A DNA stretch of 64,000 nucleotides, from positions 124,001 through 188,000 of the forward strand of contig JAFCMP010000212.1 in assembly GCA_017506865.1 (NCBI GenBank), in the 5' to 3' direction. The notes beneath the pieces are model-generated. The model saw only the letters and a list, made by a program, of their open reading frames with translations, did not search any database and was not told the DNA's origin. The translations under genes and the position numbers were made by a program. Positions 1 to 12,345 of the stretch are shown piece by piece (within the stretch, counting starts at the first letter, position 1; each line of letters starts with the position of its first letter). The DNA comes from Tribonema minus. Lineage: Eukaryota > Sar > Xanthophyceae > Tribonematales > Tribonemataceae.

Positions 1-149
1 CATGCAGGCAACGGCAATGGTCAAGCCTGCAAACACGTAACCGCCAATCAAGGCAATCGGATGGCTTCCCAGAGCAGGCCATTTGCGGAGCACATGAAAA
101 CCCAATGAAAAAGTGTGCAATGCAAGAAAATTGAGAATCCAATCAAAGC

Positions 150-1755
150 TCATGAAAATCTGTGTCGGAGCAGGGGTCCTCCTACAGCAAACATGCCACA
201 CTGCTCACCGAAAATGTCAAGTGCCTTGGCCCGGTTCTCAGGATCGCTGAACTTGATGGGATGCGCAAACATGCACTGGGATGGGTCCACAGATCCTTGA
301 CCGCACAACTCAAGAAACTTATATGTCGTCTCATCGAAAAGCATGCCGAATATTGTTGGCACTGCAACTTCCAAAAAGACGTTGCTACTTGTGAAAATCA
401 TGGACAGTGTCGCATAATCAGCCATGGCGGAGGCTGGCAGATAGTACCCGTCGCCACCATATCCCGCGTGAAAGGCAGACGTTGTTGTGTCTGCCAGGGC
501 TGAGCCGTCCTTGATCAGCAGCGGCCAGTGCTCAGCCACCTCTTTCACAGCTGCTATAGCATCTGTCAGAGTCCTTGTCCACCACCACCAAGCGGACACG
601 TCCGCCTCTGTGAAAGCGCCGATGTGGTCCACGACATTGGCGGACAGCGGGAAGTTGCCCCATGGCACAGACGCAAAGTCTGCATTGACATTGAGCTTGA
701 AGAAGTTGATCATGTAATCATCGTTCGCCAATAGATACCCGTCGTATCCGGGAAACCGAAAGTAAGCCAACGCAGGAGCCAGGGCAGCCAAGTACCCATC
801 GAAAACCCACGGGTTGAAAAGCACACCTTCTACTGCTGAAAATGGCCCAGTCAGAACGACGTCAAAGCCCGCTGGCAAACACAGCGGCAGCATCTCGGTC
901 GTTATGAAATCTGCCACAGCCTGTGAGAATCTGTGGTGGAAGTGGATGATCATCAGCACCCTGTTGCCGTTTTCTACGAGTGGCTTGCCGTTGTAAATCA
1001 TAACGTCGCGGTGGATGACGCCAGAAAAGGTGAAGTTACGGTCCTCTTCTGATGCCCTTACCGCAAAAATATCATTTTGATTATCAAGTGGCCTTGAGTG
1101 CAGAGAGCACAAGCACTGCAGCCGCTTGCTGTTGGCATAGCAGGGGACACTGCCTGCGTCAGTGCTATCAGCTGCTATGGGAGTCAAGGACCAGGCGACA
1201 CAGGCGGCGTTGCTGCCGCAGACCTGCAGGCATTGCTGAGCCCGGACTGCGACCATGTTGCTGCCGCCAGCAGCGGGCAGCAGACTGGCAGTGCTCCTTT
1301 CCCCGCCAGCAAGGGAAAAGCCGGCTAGCATGGGGGTTGCCCGGCTCGGTACACTGAACTCGGATGTACTATGACCGAAGGGCACTGTCACCTGCCTCGT
1401 TGGATGTGCCACATGCTGTGATGATATGCAAGGGAATGATAGCCCCGCTGCTGTCAGCTCTTGCAACCAAAGCTGCACGAGCTCTACATCAAAGAGCTCT
1501 ATGTATCCGCGCATGTACATGTCCGCCCACAGGGCCTCCATCATGCCTTGCATGGTAGTGTGATGGCTAGACCAGCTGCTGAGGAGGTTCACAAGGGCTT
1601 CTGCTTTGTGATAGAGGTCGGCTTCGGCGAGTAGATCCCCCATGTAGTCGTGCACGTTACGCACTTGCTCGACGTACTGGCCCATGAACCCCACTCGCAG
1701 GTCTGCTGCCCAGAAGAGAGGCTGTGAGAAGTAGGACCTCCAGATGTCAGCAACC
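150..1755 (-). CDS. STELLO/DUF288-type protein, exon 3 with C-terminal half
   Basis: Acceptor CATATAG opens the exon; the split Arg codon is completed and reads VADIWRSYFSQPLFW, which is the expected continuation of ...VHGR in this family. Next come VRNVHDYMGDLLAEADLY, then a less conserved linker with a cysteine cluster (C-x3-C-x5-C...C-x8-C-x-C, about residues 524-565 of the protein). The second STELLO half follows, with HFHHRFSQA, FDVVLTGPF, FRFPGYDGYLLANDDYMINF and HAGYGGDGYYLP. The frame ends at a stop at 150-152. A possible donor (TTCG before GTGAGC, exon end 209) lies just before the stop, so the last 19 codons could be replaced by a further exon left of this window. Total length of about 883 aa is somewhat above plant STELLO (about 770 aa), mostly because of the linker. 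Confidence 0.82.
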
Positions 1756-4544
1756 CTATATGCACGGTCAGCATGAAAGGAGACGGCACATCAGGCAACG
1801 GTTTAAAGCATTGCTTTTCGTAGGCCTCCGTTGTCAAAGTCAATAAAAGCAAAGAGGAGTGAACCATCAAAGCGATGGCTAGCGGTGGATGATAATAGAA
1901 AAGCTGACCAGGAGATCAGGTACGTTCAGTAAGCAGTGCAAGGGAGTTTTGTTTGTGAGTATTGACAAGGCTGAGACAGGTATTGTTGATGAGATGGCCT
2001 TCAACTTTTAATTGACAGTACTATTGTAGTATTTCAGTAGACGTGACGAGCTAATCTGGAGATAGCTCTGCATATTCCATGTCCAGTGGCCACATTCCTA
2101 CTGGTAGCACTAGCTTTAAGTGACTGGCACTGGCAAGCTCATATTGAACAAAAGATGGGGCTGGTGTCCAAATCATCAGCTTGCCCTCCAGGCCCGTAAT
2201 GAGGGGAGAACTGGCCCGTAGTGAGAAGATAAGTATTGGCGCAAAGCCCCTGTTTATGAAGGTACCACACATTAACTCAATTATTGATTTGGAGTTGAAG
2301 ATTGCAAAATCATTCGACTGAACACGGACAGTTTGTTTCAGTTCGATCTGTAGGTACAACAACAACTGTTATACTGAAAGTTGAGCACTGGGATGCTACC
2401 GCAACTGATTATTCCTTTAAGTTCAAGTTTAACATGAACTGTCAGTCTCAGTCACTTACAAGTGTGAGAGTTGCACCATCATCCGTAGACCAAGCTGAGG
2501 CGAACTGTTGATGTTCAGTCAAACGATTTTGCGACCTTCAACTAAGCTGTAGTGCCTTGAAGTATCCGAAGATTACGCCAAACAATCATCTCCTGTTTTA
2601 AGGGAAGGATTACCTGCCTTTTGAAAAGGCTTCCCACACTGCTGTAGAATCTGCTGAGTGACCTATGTCTTCTCGTTACGTTCACAGTGATGTAACAACG
2701 TGTATGAAGCTCCACATTCTGCTTCTGACCTCTGTCAGCTAAGAGCACTTGGCCGCCTGGTACACAAGCGCCATATCATTCATGACCAGACTGACAACAT
2801 TTACAGTCACCAAGCAAACTTTAAACCTGATGTCAACGAGATGACAAATCGGATAACAAGGTACTATATAGCAAACACTAACAGGATGTTGATGTCATGC
2901 AACAGTTCCGACACATTTTGGTTGCAGTTTTGTACATAAAATTGGTCATGCAGGGCTTGAAGAAGGGCCTATGTAATAACACTTACTTGTCCCAACTTAC
3001 CCATTGCAACTTTTGGCCACATGAAACAGCTTTTTAGCTGTGTTAATTGCTTTGCTGCATTCAGCATGTGAATTCGACTGGCATGGCTGTCCATCAAGGT
3101 GCACCTGTGTCATCGGTTACTGATAGGTCATGCACACTGTAAAGATGCGACAAGGGTTCAATCACAAGAGATACCTGCCTATTTACGTTTTGGACAGGCA
3201 GGTTGTATGTCCCTCATTACGGGCGTCCCACCTTGTCAAACCTTGCTGCCAACGTTATGAAATCCACAAGCTACATGATGGAGCTTTGCACTAAGTCTAA
3301 AGCACTCTGCTTGAAACAATGCCGCAGCTGCTGCAGCAATTCATCTTTTTTAATGGCTATAAACCACCACCAAAAGCAGCAGCAGAAGAAGAAATTGACA
3401 GCAGCGCACCAGGAGCGCAGTCGCTCCAGCACTAGGCTGTAAGCAATTACACTTTGTATTCTGTCACTGTTGACAATGGGCAAACATTTGAATGCATGAA
3501 GCAGGTCAGGTCAAACTCTGGAGTACATCTCACGGCAGCGTGCCCAGAGGCTCTGTGGCAAGCATCACATTCAACCACTTAGCTGTACACCAAGCTTCTG
3601 TGGCATGATACGCATAGTTCATAGTTGATTGGCCGCTTCATGTGTGAGGAAAACATGGACAGATGGAATGGTATTGCTGCCATGTACAACCACGGAACAC
3701 GTCAGTAAAGCAAGAATACATCAGTACAGCACATGTTTCCACACATGTAACCATGCACGCACGCATGATGGTGCCATCACTGTAGTTTTAATGATCATGA
3801 GCTTAGGATTACAACTGCATGGTGTTTTATTGGTTGATTGCTAGTCTTAGAAGGGGGCTGCCGTCGCTCACCCGCGCCCGGAGGCCTCCACTAGGCTAAG
3901 CGTACTATGTAGTAGATCAGGCCAGGATTGCGCACCTGCTGCAGACAACTTGAAGCCAGTTTGCTGTTATGATACCCATGAGGTTTGCTAACGCAGTTGA
4001 AGTATACTGATTGTGTAGGTCTTCATTGGCTGCATATGTGGGTTGAAGTTACTTTCCAATTGATGCAAAAGTTCGTTTGCAACTTCTCATTCAAGCATCA
4101 GAGTTACTTCAAGCACGTGCGGCTGTAGCAGAAGTTCAAACTTTCAGCTAAAAAAGAAGTAGCATACAAACTTCCGATTCAAACAGAAAAATTCTCACCC
4201 AACATGTGAACCAGGCGCAGTCCGTCAAAATGAATTCCGCGTGATGGTACAACCTTCATCTCGACGCTGAGGGCAGACCTGTTTCAGTCTGCCTGCACCA
4301 GCTTGGTCTGATCTGCAACAATGAGCCCTCTGGGAGCTCACTTTCATGATGCAACAACAAAATTTGCTTGAAACTTTGCACAACTACCTCAGCTGACGTA
4401 CAAAGGTACATGCACTGGATCACGCAATCACGAAGTCAAAAGCTACTAGTAGCAGGGTAACCACATGTAAGTCATTGATATAGATAACACACCAAGGCAG
4501 CATGCACATGCTGAACGCATAATATAATATATTCCGAGCCTCAC
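1756..4544 (-). other. Intron 2 of the STELLO-like gene
   Basis: GT-AG intron of 2.8 kb. It contains the worn foldback element at 2220-2593. The rest is AT-richer unique sequence; 4010-4190 carries several GAAGTT/AACTTC words. No exon-like segment with good borders was found in it. Confidence 0.7.
2220..2593. repeat. Degraded foldback/MITE, related to the 19246-19654 element
   Basis: The left part (2255-2345) and right part (2495-2593) are diverged inverted copies of each other. Both match the arms of the much better preserved element at 19246-19654: the shared words include GAGTTGAAGATTGCAAAATC on the left and GTTCAGTCAAACGATTTTGC on the right, and the right end finishes in CATCTCCTG as in the young copy. 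This is an older insertion of the same family, lying inside an intron. Confidence 0.65.
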
Positions 4545-4771
4545 CTGCCATGGACAGTTACCGGGAGAAGCATCGCGAATAGCCCTGCCTTGAAGTGCAG
4601 TGTGGCTTGAGCGTTGTATGGGGAAAGGGTGCGCCGCGAGACCAGCAAGATCTTCTCCGGTTCAAAGTTGAAGTACAGCGGCAGAGGCCGGGTGAGGCGA
4701 TAGATAGCGTCCACATCCGGATCATGGCCAGCCAGCGCCTGCAGCACAGCCACCTTACTTGTGACATTCAC
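4545..4771 (-). CDS. STELLO/DUF288-type protein, exon 2
   Basis: Acceptor CTACACAG precedes GTGAATGTC. The exon reads VAVLQALAGHDPDVDAIYRL, then SPYNAQATLHF and LLPVTVHGR, the most conserved stretch of DUF288 proteins (PDVDAIYRLT, PYNAQATLH, LP.VHGR). It ends GGCAG before GTGAGG in phase 2. Entry phase 0 matches exon 1 and exit phase 2 matches exon 3, so the three pieces form one frame. Intron 1 upstream is 4.7 kb and intron 2 downstream is 2.8 kb. Confidence 0.88.
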
Positions 4772-5650
4772 CTGTGTAGCACGCAGCAAGACAAAAGCAC
4801 GGCAGGCTGATGCACGCAGACTGATTGCAAATGGTGCAGGACAATGAATCCAGGGAGAATAAGAAAGTGACTCTGGCTAGGCTGGCACGGTCTGCAGGCA
4901 TGAGCCTGCCAGTGACATCTTCAATCCTAAGAATCAAGTACCGTACTATCGATGATAAGCCCATGGGGCAAGTTGAAATTGTTTTGTTGACGCAAAACAA
5001 GAGCCTGGTGTGCCCTTTCTGTGAGCTTGCACAAATAATGGGGTGCAGTAATGTTGTGGGCTGATTGGCATGCCTCACCAGACTTCACAACCAGGCGTGG
5101 TATTGAGTGTGTGGTGTACAAGAATTTCGTGAAAACCTAGAAATTGTTCAAGACACTCCAAGTACTGGTGCAAGAGGCACGACGGTGTGCGATGGCGTAG
5201 TAGCGCTGCCGGTAGGCCATCTGATCATTGTGTGAGGTGCAGAAGTCAAATGACGCAGTATGCTGTACGGTAGTGCACTGAAAGGCCAGCTCAGCATCTC
5301 CAGCAAACACCAGCAGCTGGTGTTGAATATGGGATTTGAACAGTGTCAGTGTGTTGTTGCAATGGAAAATGCAGTGCATGCTGGCTGAAACGGAAGAGGA
5401 AGGGGCGTTTTGTGAGCACCAAAACAGGTGGGGCTGCGATTTGTGAAAGCAGGAACTCACAGACACCTCGCCTCCGTGGGCTTGATTATCACCAAAACGG
5501 TACATCAAATAAGGGGGTTAGCAGAAAAAGGATGACTGCATAATGTAGAGTTTATGCGGGAATAACAGGGCCTTCAGTAGGTGATGCTGGTGCCATGGCA
5601 CAGGCAGCAACTGCAGCAGCAGCTGTAGCAGTGGGACCACGCAGCAGATG

Positions 5651-5675
5651 CAGCAGCAGCAGCAGCAGCAGCAGC
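5651..5675. repeat. CAG trinucleotide microsatellite
   Basis: Eight uninterrupted CAG units inside a wider CAG/GCAG-rich tract (5602-5725). It lies within intron 1 of the STELLO-like gene, so it is not expected to encode polyglutamine. Confidence 0.9.
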
Positions 5676-6044
5676 GGTGTCAAACGTGCACTGCAGCTGC
5701 AATGCCGCCCGCAGCAGCAGCAAGCAGGTGACGAGGGGCTGAAAATGAGATATGTTAAATAGTTAGGATTACCGAATTGCAGGTTGTTCAAGATATACTC
5801 CTTAGGCCATACACATACCATACGGTTACTGTAATGGTAGCTGTTCTTGTGATCGCACAACCGTTCTCGCTCTATAACCATAATCGTGAACCCGTACCTT
5901 CAGCCGTATATCGTGTGTGCCGAAATCATCGTAAATGATGTATGTATGCTAAGCCTAGTCCAACATCAACCTGAAGTTAAAGTATGCCCATTTCCCAGAC
6001 TTGTGTCATAACCGTTCTTGAGAAGTTTCATTAACATGAAGTTA

Positions 6045-6598
6045 CCGTATATGCCCCAGTAAACGCCCCCCCGGGCGTGCGGATCTGGGACTTTGCACAG
6101 CACGCCCATGGGCGCATACAGGGGGGGGGGGGGGCTGTACAAGGGGGGGCGGGCTTAGCTGCTCCATTTGGAATTGCCAGCTAGCAGGGGGGGCGTTTAC
6201 AAGGGGGGGGGGGGGGGTTACTAGGGCTCGGGGGGCGTTTACAAGGTGCGAGCACAAAGTTGTGGTGGCGATAGCGGACATCTCTGATAACGGCAATGGC
6301 GGTGCTGGCAAAGCTGCTGCAGCTACGTCAGCTCTTGTCAAGCGAGCATTGTTGCCTGTGTGACCATGCATCGGCAGTAGAGAAGCACTCAGAACGATGA
6401 TGAGTTCAAGTTCGGCTGGAAGTGCGGCTTAATTCGGCTTCCGGGGGTGTTTTCGCGAGGCCGCGTGCCAACCTGCAACCATTTTGGTTGCTAGGGGGCG
6501 TTTACAAGGGGGGGGTGGGCGTTGTTGCCCACTTTGCCCTGGCAAGCACGCACATGGGAGTTTACGAGGGGGGGGGGCGTTTACTGGGGCATATAGGG
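6045..6598. mobile_element. TA-target G-tract MITE, copy 1 (554 bp)
   Basis: Terminal inverted repeats: CCGTATATGCCCCAGTAAAC on the left, and CCCTATATGCCCCAGTAAAC when the right end is read on the other strand. Both continue into poly-C/poly-G. Each end is flanked by TA (6043-6044 and 6599-6600), as in Tc1/mariner-type insertions. The interior carries long G runs and repeated GGGGGCGTTTACAAGGGGGG units. There is no transposase frame, so it is non-autonomous. Confidence 0.72.
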
Positions 6599-7204
6599 TA
6601 CTTGGCAATGGTTGACCCCCGAACTGCCCCCTAGGGATTACGGGCCTCGTGCACGACAGGCATAATACCGGGTTGCCCTACTCAAAACTCGGGTTGCCCA
6701 ACAAAAAATTCTGCCCTTGAGTAACTCTGCCATTGCACATGACATCAGAGGCACAGATGTCTGCAAATGATGCTGCAAGTGACGCCGACCTTGCAGTGCT
6801 TAGTGCTGCCCGACTCGTCTACACCCGTTGCAGCTTCAAGTTGTATTCACTGCTGTGGATGTGCTCAGCAGTTGTGCGTGCGGGGTTGCTTGCAGACATG
6901 TGCTTGTCGCAAAACTTGCACTGGATGTACTACATACATGCATAGTATACCTCTTGCTCATCCTCCACTGTGTCGCCGCCTACAGAAAATTCGTCCACTT
7001 CGCCTGTCCCTGCTGCTGAGGGGGCAGAAGCGGCAGTAGCAGCAGTAGCAGCTGCTGCACCAGCAGTGTTGGCTGCAGCAGCGCCGCTACGCTGCAGCAA
7101 GCAGCAGGAGCGGCTGGAGTTGTGCAGGTGTTGAATGTGCCGCACTCCTGCTACTGTTCAGCGGAGGAGGGGATGCAGCGGCGCAGCTACCATTATGATA
7201 CTAA

Positions 7205-7827
7205 GAGCGTGTCCACCGGCACCAAACTTAATCGGCTCGCGGCACCTGTTGGCCATGAAGAGACGCTGTTACACGGCACGCTGCTGCACCGGCACGAACT
7301 TACCGCCGACTATGGCTGATGTCATGCGTCGATTATCTTTCTTGCCATCCAAGTTGGACGCCCCCATTGTTGCCATGTATAGGGCTGCGGCAATTGCAGC
7401 GAGCTCAAATGACCCTCCGCTTCAACAGCGCTAGTAAGCTGCAGCACCTAACTACCGCGTGCGCGCACAGTCGTCCACCTTCAGCATATCGTTCAGCAGT
7501 GTTGCAGCAGCGTAATACAGGCGCCTGCTTTCGCTGCGCTCTATCGTAGCCGCTACGTCGCAAGATCCATGGTTGTCTATGCTGCAAATTGCACCAGCAG
7601 CGCACGAAGTGCTACAGCTGGCAAAATATGTTGCGGCGGCGGTCCTGCGAGCAAAATTGCTGGGCATCAGTAAGCGCAGCTGATGCAGAGTTTTGCGGGG
7701 AAGCGTGTTATGGTGACCGCCAGTGCAAGCTCGACGACTATTTACTGATTCTCGGTGCACACGTCAATTCTTGGCCTCCAAGGGGTCGCCATAGACGGCG
7801 ATTAAGTTGCCAGCGGTGGACATGCTC
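7205..7827. mobile_element. Tourist-like MITE (PIF/Harbinger type), copy 1 (623 bp)
   Basis: Left end GAGCGTGTCCACCGGCACC, and right end GAGCATGTCCACCGCTGGC read on the other strand. The element is bordered by TAA on both sides (7202-7204 and 7828-7830), the 3-bp TWA target duplication of PIF/Harbinger elements. A second copy with closely related TIRs is at 15466-16125. No transposase is encoded. Confidence 0.72.
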
Positions 7828-7849
7828 TAAAAGGTCCAGGCAGGGGGTA

Positions 7850-8406
7850 CCGTATTATCTATAATGAAGCCCCCATGGGGCGAGTTTATGTATGAGAGCG
7901 GAAAAAGGGGGGGGGGACGCCATCAATATTTGGAGGAAAAAAGGGTGGGGCGCATTAATGTTTGAGCCATTTTAGCTCATCTAACACCATCATGAGGTGC
8001 CAGCATGCTTCTACGCCGCTCCCAAACCAGTATCTAACACCATCATGAGGTGCCAGCATGCTTCTACGCCGCTCCCAAACCAGTTCAACTTCCAGAAAGT
8101 CAGCTGCTGCCTTTCGGAGCCTTTGTGTGGGTTTGGCTACATTGTTGGCTGCCTTTCTGTCTGCTCTGCACGTTGCTGACAGCGCATACACGCGCACACA
8201 TAATGTGGTGATGTACTACTAGTAGCATGAGTCACTGAGTGTGCATAGTACACGTACGCAGAGGGTACATGCTGCGGATGCATGTGACTATAAAGGGGGG
8301 GGTGGCACATTTATATGAGCGAAAAATTTAGGGTGGGGGGTCATTTTATGAGGGCTCGGAAACTCATAAAAACTCGCCCCATGGGCTTAATTATATGTTA
8401 ATACGG
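7850..8406. mobile_element. TA-target G-tract MITE, copy 2 (557 bp)
   Basis: Ends CCGTATTATCTATAATGAAG (left) and CCGTATTAACATATAATTAA (right, other strand), followed on both sides by GCCC..ATGGGGCGAGTTT. Flanking TA is at 7848-7849 and 8407-8408. Like copy 1 it begins CCGTA and carries G runs. Its centre holds a 52-bp direct duplication. Confidence 0.7.
7980..8083. repeat. 52-bp tandem duplication
   Basis: A unit of about 52 bp starting ATCTAACACCATCATGAGGT is present twice in perfect direct repeat, inside the MITE at 7850-8406. Confidence 0.9.
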
Positions 8407-9455
8407 TACTGTCGGATTATGGGCAGACAGGGTGGAAGCAGAGGTCAAGTGCATGCATGTTGGCAATTGCCTCATGCAAGCCTTAGAGATGATTTGCTTC
8501 CTCGCACAGCGTCACGGCCAGGATACTTACCGGTTGCGATGACTGTCACACAGTGCTGCCCTCCCTGCTTGAACTGGCCAAATCACCACATTGTTGAACT
8601 TATACTTGTGTGGGTGGTGTGAGCATTGAGAGAGCACAGCAGCAGTAATAATGCAGGCAAAAGAAGTCTATTCGTGATGGAGGCAGAGGTATGCTGTTAC
8701 TTGTTTACAATATGGGTAGATGGCCAAGTTTATGGCCTTCCTCAATCAGCATGAGGGCCTGTCCGGGGACAGAGTGACACGTGCACGGCGCAACAATCAT
8801 GACATCAAGAACATTGGTTGTGGCAAAAAGTCGCTATCTCTGCATGAACCTGGCCAACTGCCCGCGTCTGCAGTGTGTCCAGCATTGTGCTCTGCACGCT
8901 GCATTGGACGCGAAACTTTCAATATTCCTGTTCTTCTGAGGTATACGATATGCTTATGTAGTGTAAATTGATTCTTGTGTGTGTCATTAGGATCATTATG
9001 CATAGCGCTAAATGGTGCACCCTGCATGTATGGTGTTTCGGAGCTGGCCGTACCACGGTGCCGCTGGGCCCTACTGCAACAAGGTGTTGAACAAGTTTGC
9101 TCGCTCAAGCTATTACAAACGTATCCATGATATTAAAGAAGTTTTGCTGCAAAAGTTTGCATTGGTGTGATCAAACAACTCTAGCCATTGAGTGCATCCA
9201 AACTAGATCTAATGTCAGGCTCCTGCTCTGCACATTTTTGCATGACATTGTGAGTCAGTGCGTATGTGTATCGATACACGCGCTGCTATCTTTGTCATGT
9301 TCTCCATTTCAAAGACCCCAACTGTGGCAAAACACACTCGACTAAAAGATGTCCTGGAACATGCAGTGGTCACAGTATCATCTCACCACTTGAACCAACA
9401 CTCATGCAACGGCGAGGAGGCAGTGTAGGTGAATTATGCATCACATTGGCCTCAC

Positions 9456-10274
9456 CTCAATGCTTGCCGCGCTGTGCCCACATGCCAGCTCACTTGCTGC
9501 TTCTGACTTGATGTCCTGGAGTGGGAACCCGCGAGGCCAGCATGGCGACTCCGTCGCACCCATGCTGGGATAAGGGTTAAAAGCCGCCCCTGGCCCTCTG
9601 CACTTCCGTGCTGCAGGGACAATACCGCTCTCGCTATCCAGCACCCACGACAGAGGGCCAGCTGCCTTTGCCGCATTGAGGACGTTGTCGTCATCGAAAT
9701 CCCACACAACTTCCGCTCCATGCAACGCAGCAATCAGGTAGCCCACATTCTTCCTCCCAAAATGGTTCCATGGGAGCGCCGCAATAAAAGGGGAAGCCTT
9801 AGCAAGGCTCTGCTGCACCTCTACGGACACGTATATGCCGTGCTCAAGTGGGTACTCTGCCGCATCAGGGCCCGCTTTATCAGCAATGACTAGCAGACAC
9901 CAGTTGGGCCCCCATTGATCCACCGCCTTGGTGGCAGGGGTGGGCGCAAATATTGTGGTGACAACTGCCCAGCGGGTGCAAGTGGCATCACGGTACCAAG
10001 GGTACTCATGCAGGGCAGAGAGCAGCGGGCTTGCGTGCTGTTCATCTTCTGCAGGTCCTCCAGGAACATAGCAGCTGGTGTGCTCCATTGCATCAAATGA
10101 TATGTTCGCTTCTGGAAACACTCTCACTGTACCGCCATGGAACACGGCACTTGACGAGGCGCCAGTGAACGATACGCCAGGTTCAGCGTCCATGCGTCCT
10201 AGCATTGCAAGTAGGATGCAAGCTATTGAAGCCCTCCTGTGCCTTGTCTCCTGGGCCCAAAACAAGCCGCGCAT
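9456..10274 (-). CDS. STELLO/DUF288-type glycosyltransferase-like protein, exon 1
   Basis: First of three exons (9456-10274, 4545-4771, 150-1755) of an approximately 883-aa protein of the STELLO/DUF288 family. Plant STELLO proteins are Golgi type II membrane proteins with a glycosyltransferase-like fold that assist cellulose synthase assembly; the role in this organism is not known. Seen: a basic tail and hydrophobic stretch at residues 11-28 (signal anchor), WAVVTTIFAP at 102-111, HFGRKNVGYL at 171-180 and the acidic DFDDDN at 192-197, which resembles a metal/nucleotide-sugar DxD site, then FNPYP and WPRGFPL. All are hallmarks of the family's first half. The start is the first ATG, in a favourable CCACCATG context. 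The exon ends in ATTGAG before GTGAGG, phase 0, and joins exon 2 in frame. An earlier donor (CAA before GTGAGC) is possible. The exon assignment is strong; the biochemical activity is inference. Confidence 0.85.
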
Positions 10275-11736
10275 GGTGGCCGTGGGGGTGCTTTATGTAG
10301 CCTAAGGGCAACGAGTCGCAAGTGAATGGTAAGAGATTAGTACTGACAGATTTTACTGTTGTTCGGTAGTCGCATGCGTTGAACGCCGGCGCAGAGTCAG
10401 CACTACCCACCACCCCACTACAGATACTGCACACAGTCCGCCCTTCATGCTCCAGGCACCGCTGCAAACGAATGTCAGAATCGGCAGTACCAGAAGGACA
10501 TGCCAGGCATCACGCGCACAACAGCCAGCGCTTACGCACACAATAATTAGTCACACCGTACACAAGAACATTGGCGCAATATACTTAGCAAGGCACGGAC
10601 GTGCAGTTGCAACTAAACGGATTGTAACCTTTCACAGTTTTCGGCAATTTGGCACAAATACTAGTAGAGCCAAAAACCAGGTACCAGCCGAGCCACTGAA
10701 AAGGGAAGCAAGTGCCACGTATCAGTCCACCATTATGGTAGCATGACCACAAGTGAGTTTCTCGCTGACACGGGCAGCAGTGGTAGTCGACAGGCGACAC
10801 TTGGGCATTGCAAGACTTAGTCTGCTGCCACAACAATAAGGCAGCATCATCATGTCCGCAGTTCCGCCATGGTGCACCCATAGGCCAGCATGATGGATAG
10901 AGTGCACTCACTATGCTGCTCGGCACGGGCACCTGGCAGTCGCTCGTACCTTAATCACAGCAGGTACTGATGACAGCAATGCGAAAATGCTTGCAGCGGA
11001 GGGCAGCAGTCAAATTGACATGATGTTTGAATCGCGGCTGGATACTGTCTGAGAAAACTTAAACCATGGGACACTCAGTACTGGCGTACCCTTTTCAGTG
11101 CAGAGGAAAAAGGTCGTGCAGCACTCCGGATGAGCTTCTCACTTCATGAAAGTGTAAAAGCACTGACTATACTGCAGGCCGCATCTACACGTGCACGTAC
11201 ACACGTGCACGTACCGACCACACCAGATGGCTACCATCGATGGCAGAATAACATGTAAGATCAGATCCGCTCAATCAAACTCCCGCAAGAAAATCGTAAA
11301 GCAATGGAACGGCTACTGGCGAGATGCCTGTGCTTCTCGATGACTCATTAAAATCTGTGCATGCCAGGTGGAAAAAGCAAGTCAATGCACTTGGAAGCCA
11401 GGGGAGGAAACTCCGAGTCAGATGATGCAGGCAGTAACGTATGCTGTGGACGACGGCGCTATGAATAAGATGGTTGCAGCACATAAAACACTGTAGTACA
11501 GCCTAAGGGCACACACCGAAGCCATCAAGGCAGCAGTGCGGAGACAGCACACAAGTTAAGCGGCATTAACTAACCAGCCATGCAAATGCACATGTATGCA
11601 TGACCATCATGATGGTGTGCGGTGTGACAGAAGTGCACAATCGACGCCGCTTGTCCCAGGACAGCATACTTTCACGATGATTATCATTGCCATGGCAAAA
11701 GTGTGAACTGCGTGTACCAGCAAACTCACCACTCAC
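10275..11736. other. Region upstream of the STELLO-like gene
   Basis: About 1.5 kb with no recognisable gene. A TATA-like ACATAAAG on the minus strand lies only about 20 bp before the ATG, probably too close to be the main promoter. 11186-11216 has a doubled ACACGTGCACGTA motif. The short frames here have no family resemblance or splice support. Confidence 0.5.
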
Positions 11737-11828
11737 AATACAATCAGCTGCTTCGTCAGCCTCGTCAACACCAGCAGCTGCCCTAGCGACTTGGAGCGCC
11801 AATGCTAAGTCTTGTGAGGGACAAGCAT
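11737..11828 (-). CDS. Possible isolated exon of unknown gene
   Basis: Between an acceptor (CACAGCAG) and a donor (ATT before GTGAGT) the minus strand reads an uninterrupted Ala/Asp/Glu-rich segment containing CPSQDLALALQVARAAAGVD. The composition and both borders look like an exon, but no partner exon or family was recognised. Chance is possible in such a GC-rich stretch. Confidence 0.3.
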
Positions 11829-12139
11829 CTGCTGTGCACAATCAGCTCACCGTTCACCGACCGCGTAGGTAGACAAGCCACTATGACAGAACCCGCTGTC
11901 CAACTGCAGTGCTCCGGGTTCTGACACCCACTGGATTCAGCACCACTTGGCAGGGTCAGAAATCCTGCGACAGTGAGTACAAGCATTGCAGGTCAGCCAG
12001 GTGATTTGTGTTGTAAAGGTGCGAAACAATCAGGCACCAATGTCTTCACTGGCTGGTATTCAAGTTGTAAGAGTCCAAGGCGTTGCGGCCTCAATGACAT
12101 GATTGCAGCATGTCACTGCCAGCCTGTTAATTTGTACTG

Positions 12140-12345
12140 CAGAAAATGTAACACATTGCCATCATTGTCTTCATTGGCGCCACGGCACAAAGTAAGCACC
12201 GTCTCAAGCACTGCATGCATGTGCGTGTTGAGAGTATAAGTATGTCATGAGCTATCGCAGTTAACACAAGTGACTGCAGTGTGATAGTATCTGACTGCTT
12301 GACATGATCACGAAACAGTATAAATGACACAAATAGGTAAATAAC
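12140..12345. repeat. Dispersed direct repeat, copy 1
   Basis: A stretch of about 200 bp, with words such as CATTGGCGC, CACAAAGT, AGC..TGTCTCAAGC and GAGCTATCGCA, is repeated in the same orientation and order at 13928-14132. The copies are diverged. Function unknown. Confidence 0.7.

Larger units (their letters stand above)
4772..9455 (-). other. Intron 1 of the STELLO-like gene, rich in short mobile elements
   Basis: GT-AG intron of 4.7 kb. It holds a CAG-rich tract (5602-5725, pure CAG run about 5651-5675), a second GCA/GCAG-rich tract (7030-7110), and three TIR elements at 6045-6598, 7205-7827 and 7850-8406, the last two only 22 bp apart. 8410-9450 shows nothing recognisable. Confidence 0.7.

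Noticed and set aside
10292..10299. ACATAAAG as TATA box for the STELLO-like gene
   Set aside because: Only about 20 bp before the start codon, which leaves no room for a normal transcription start and 5' UTR.
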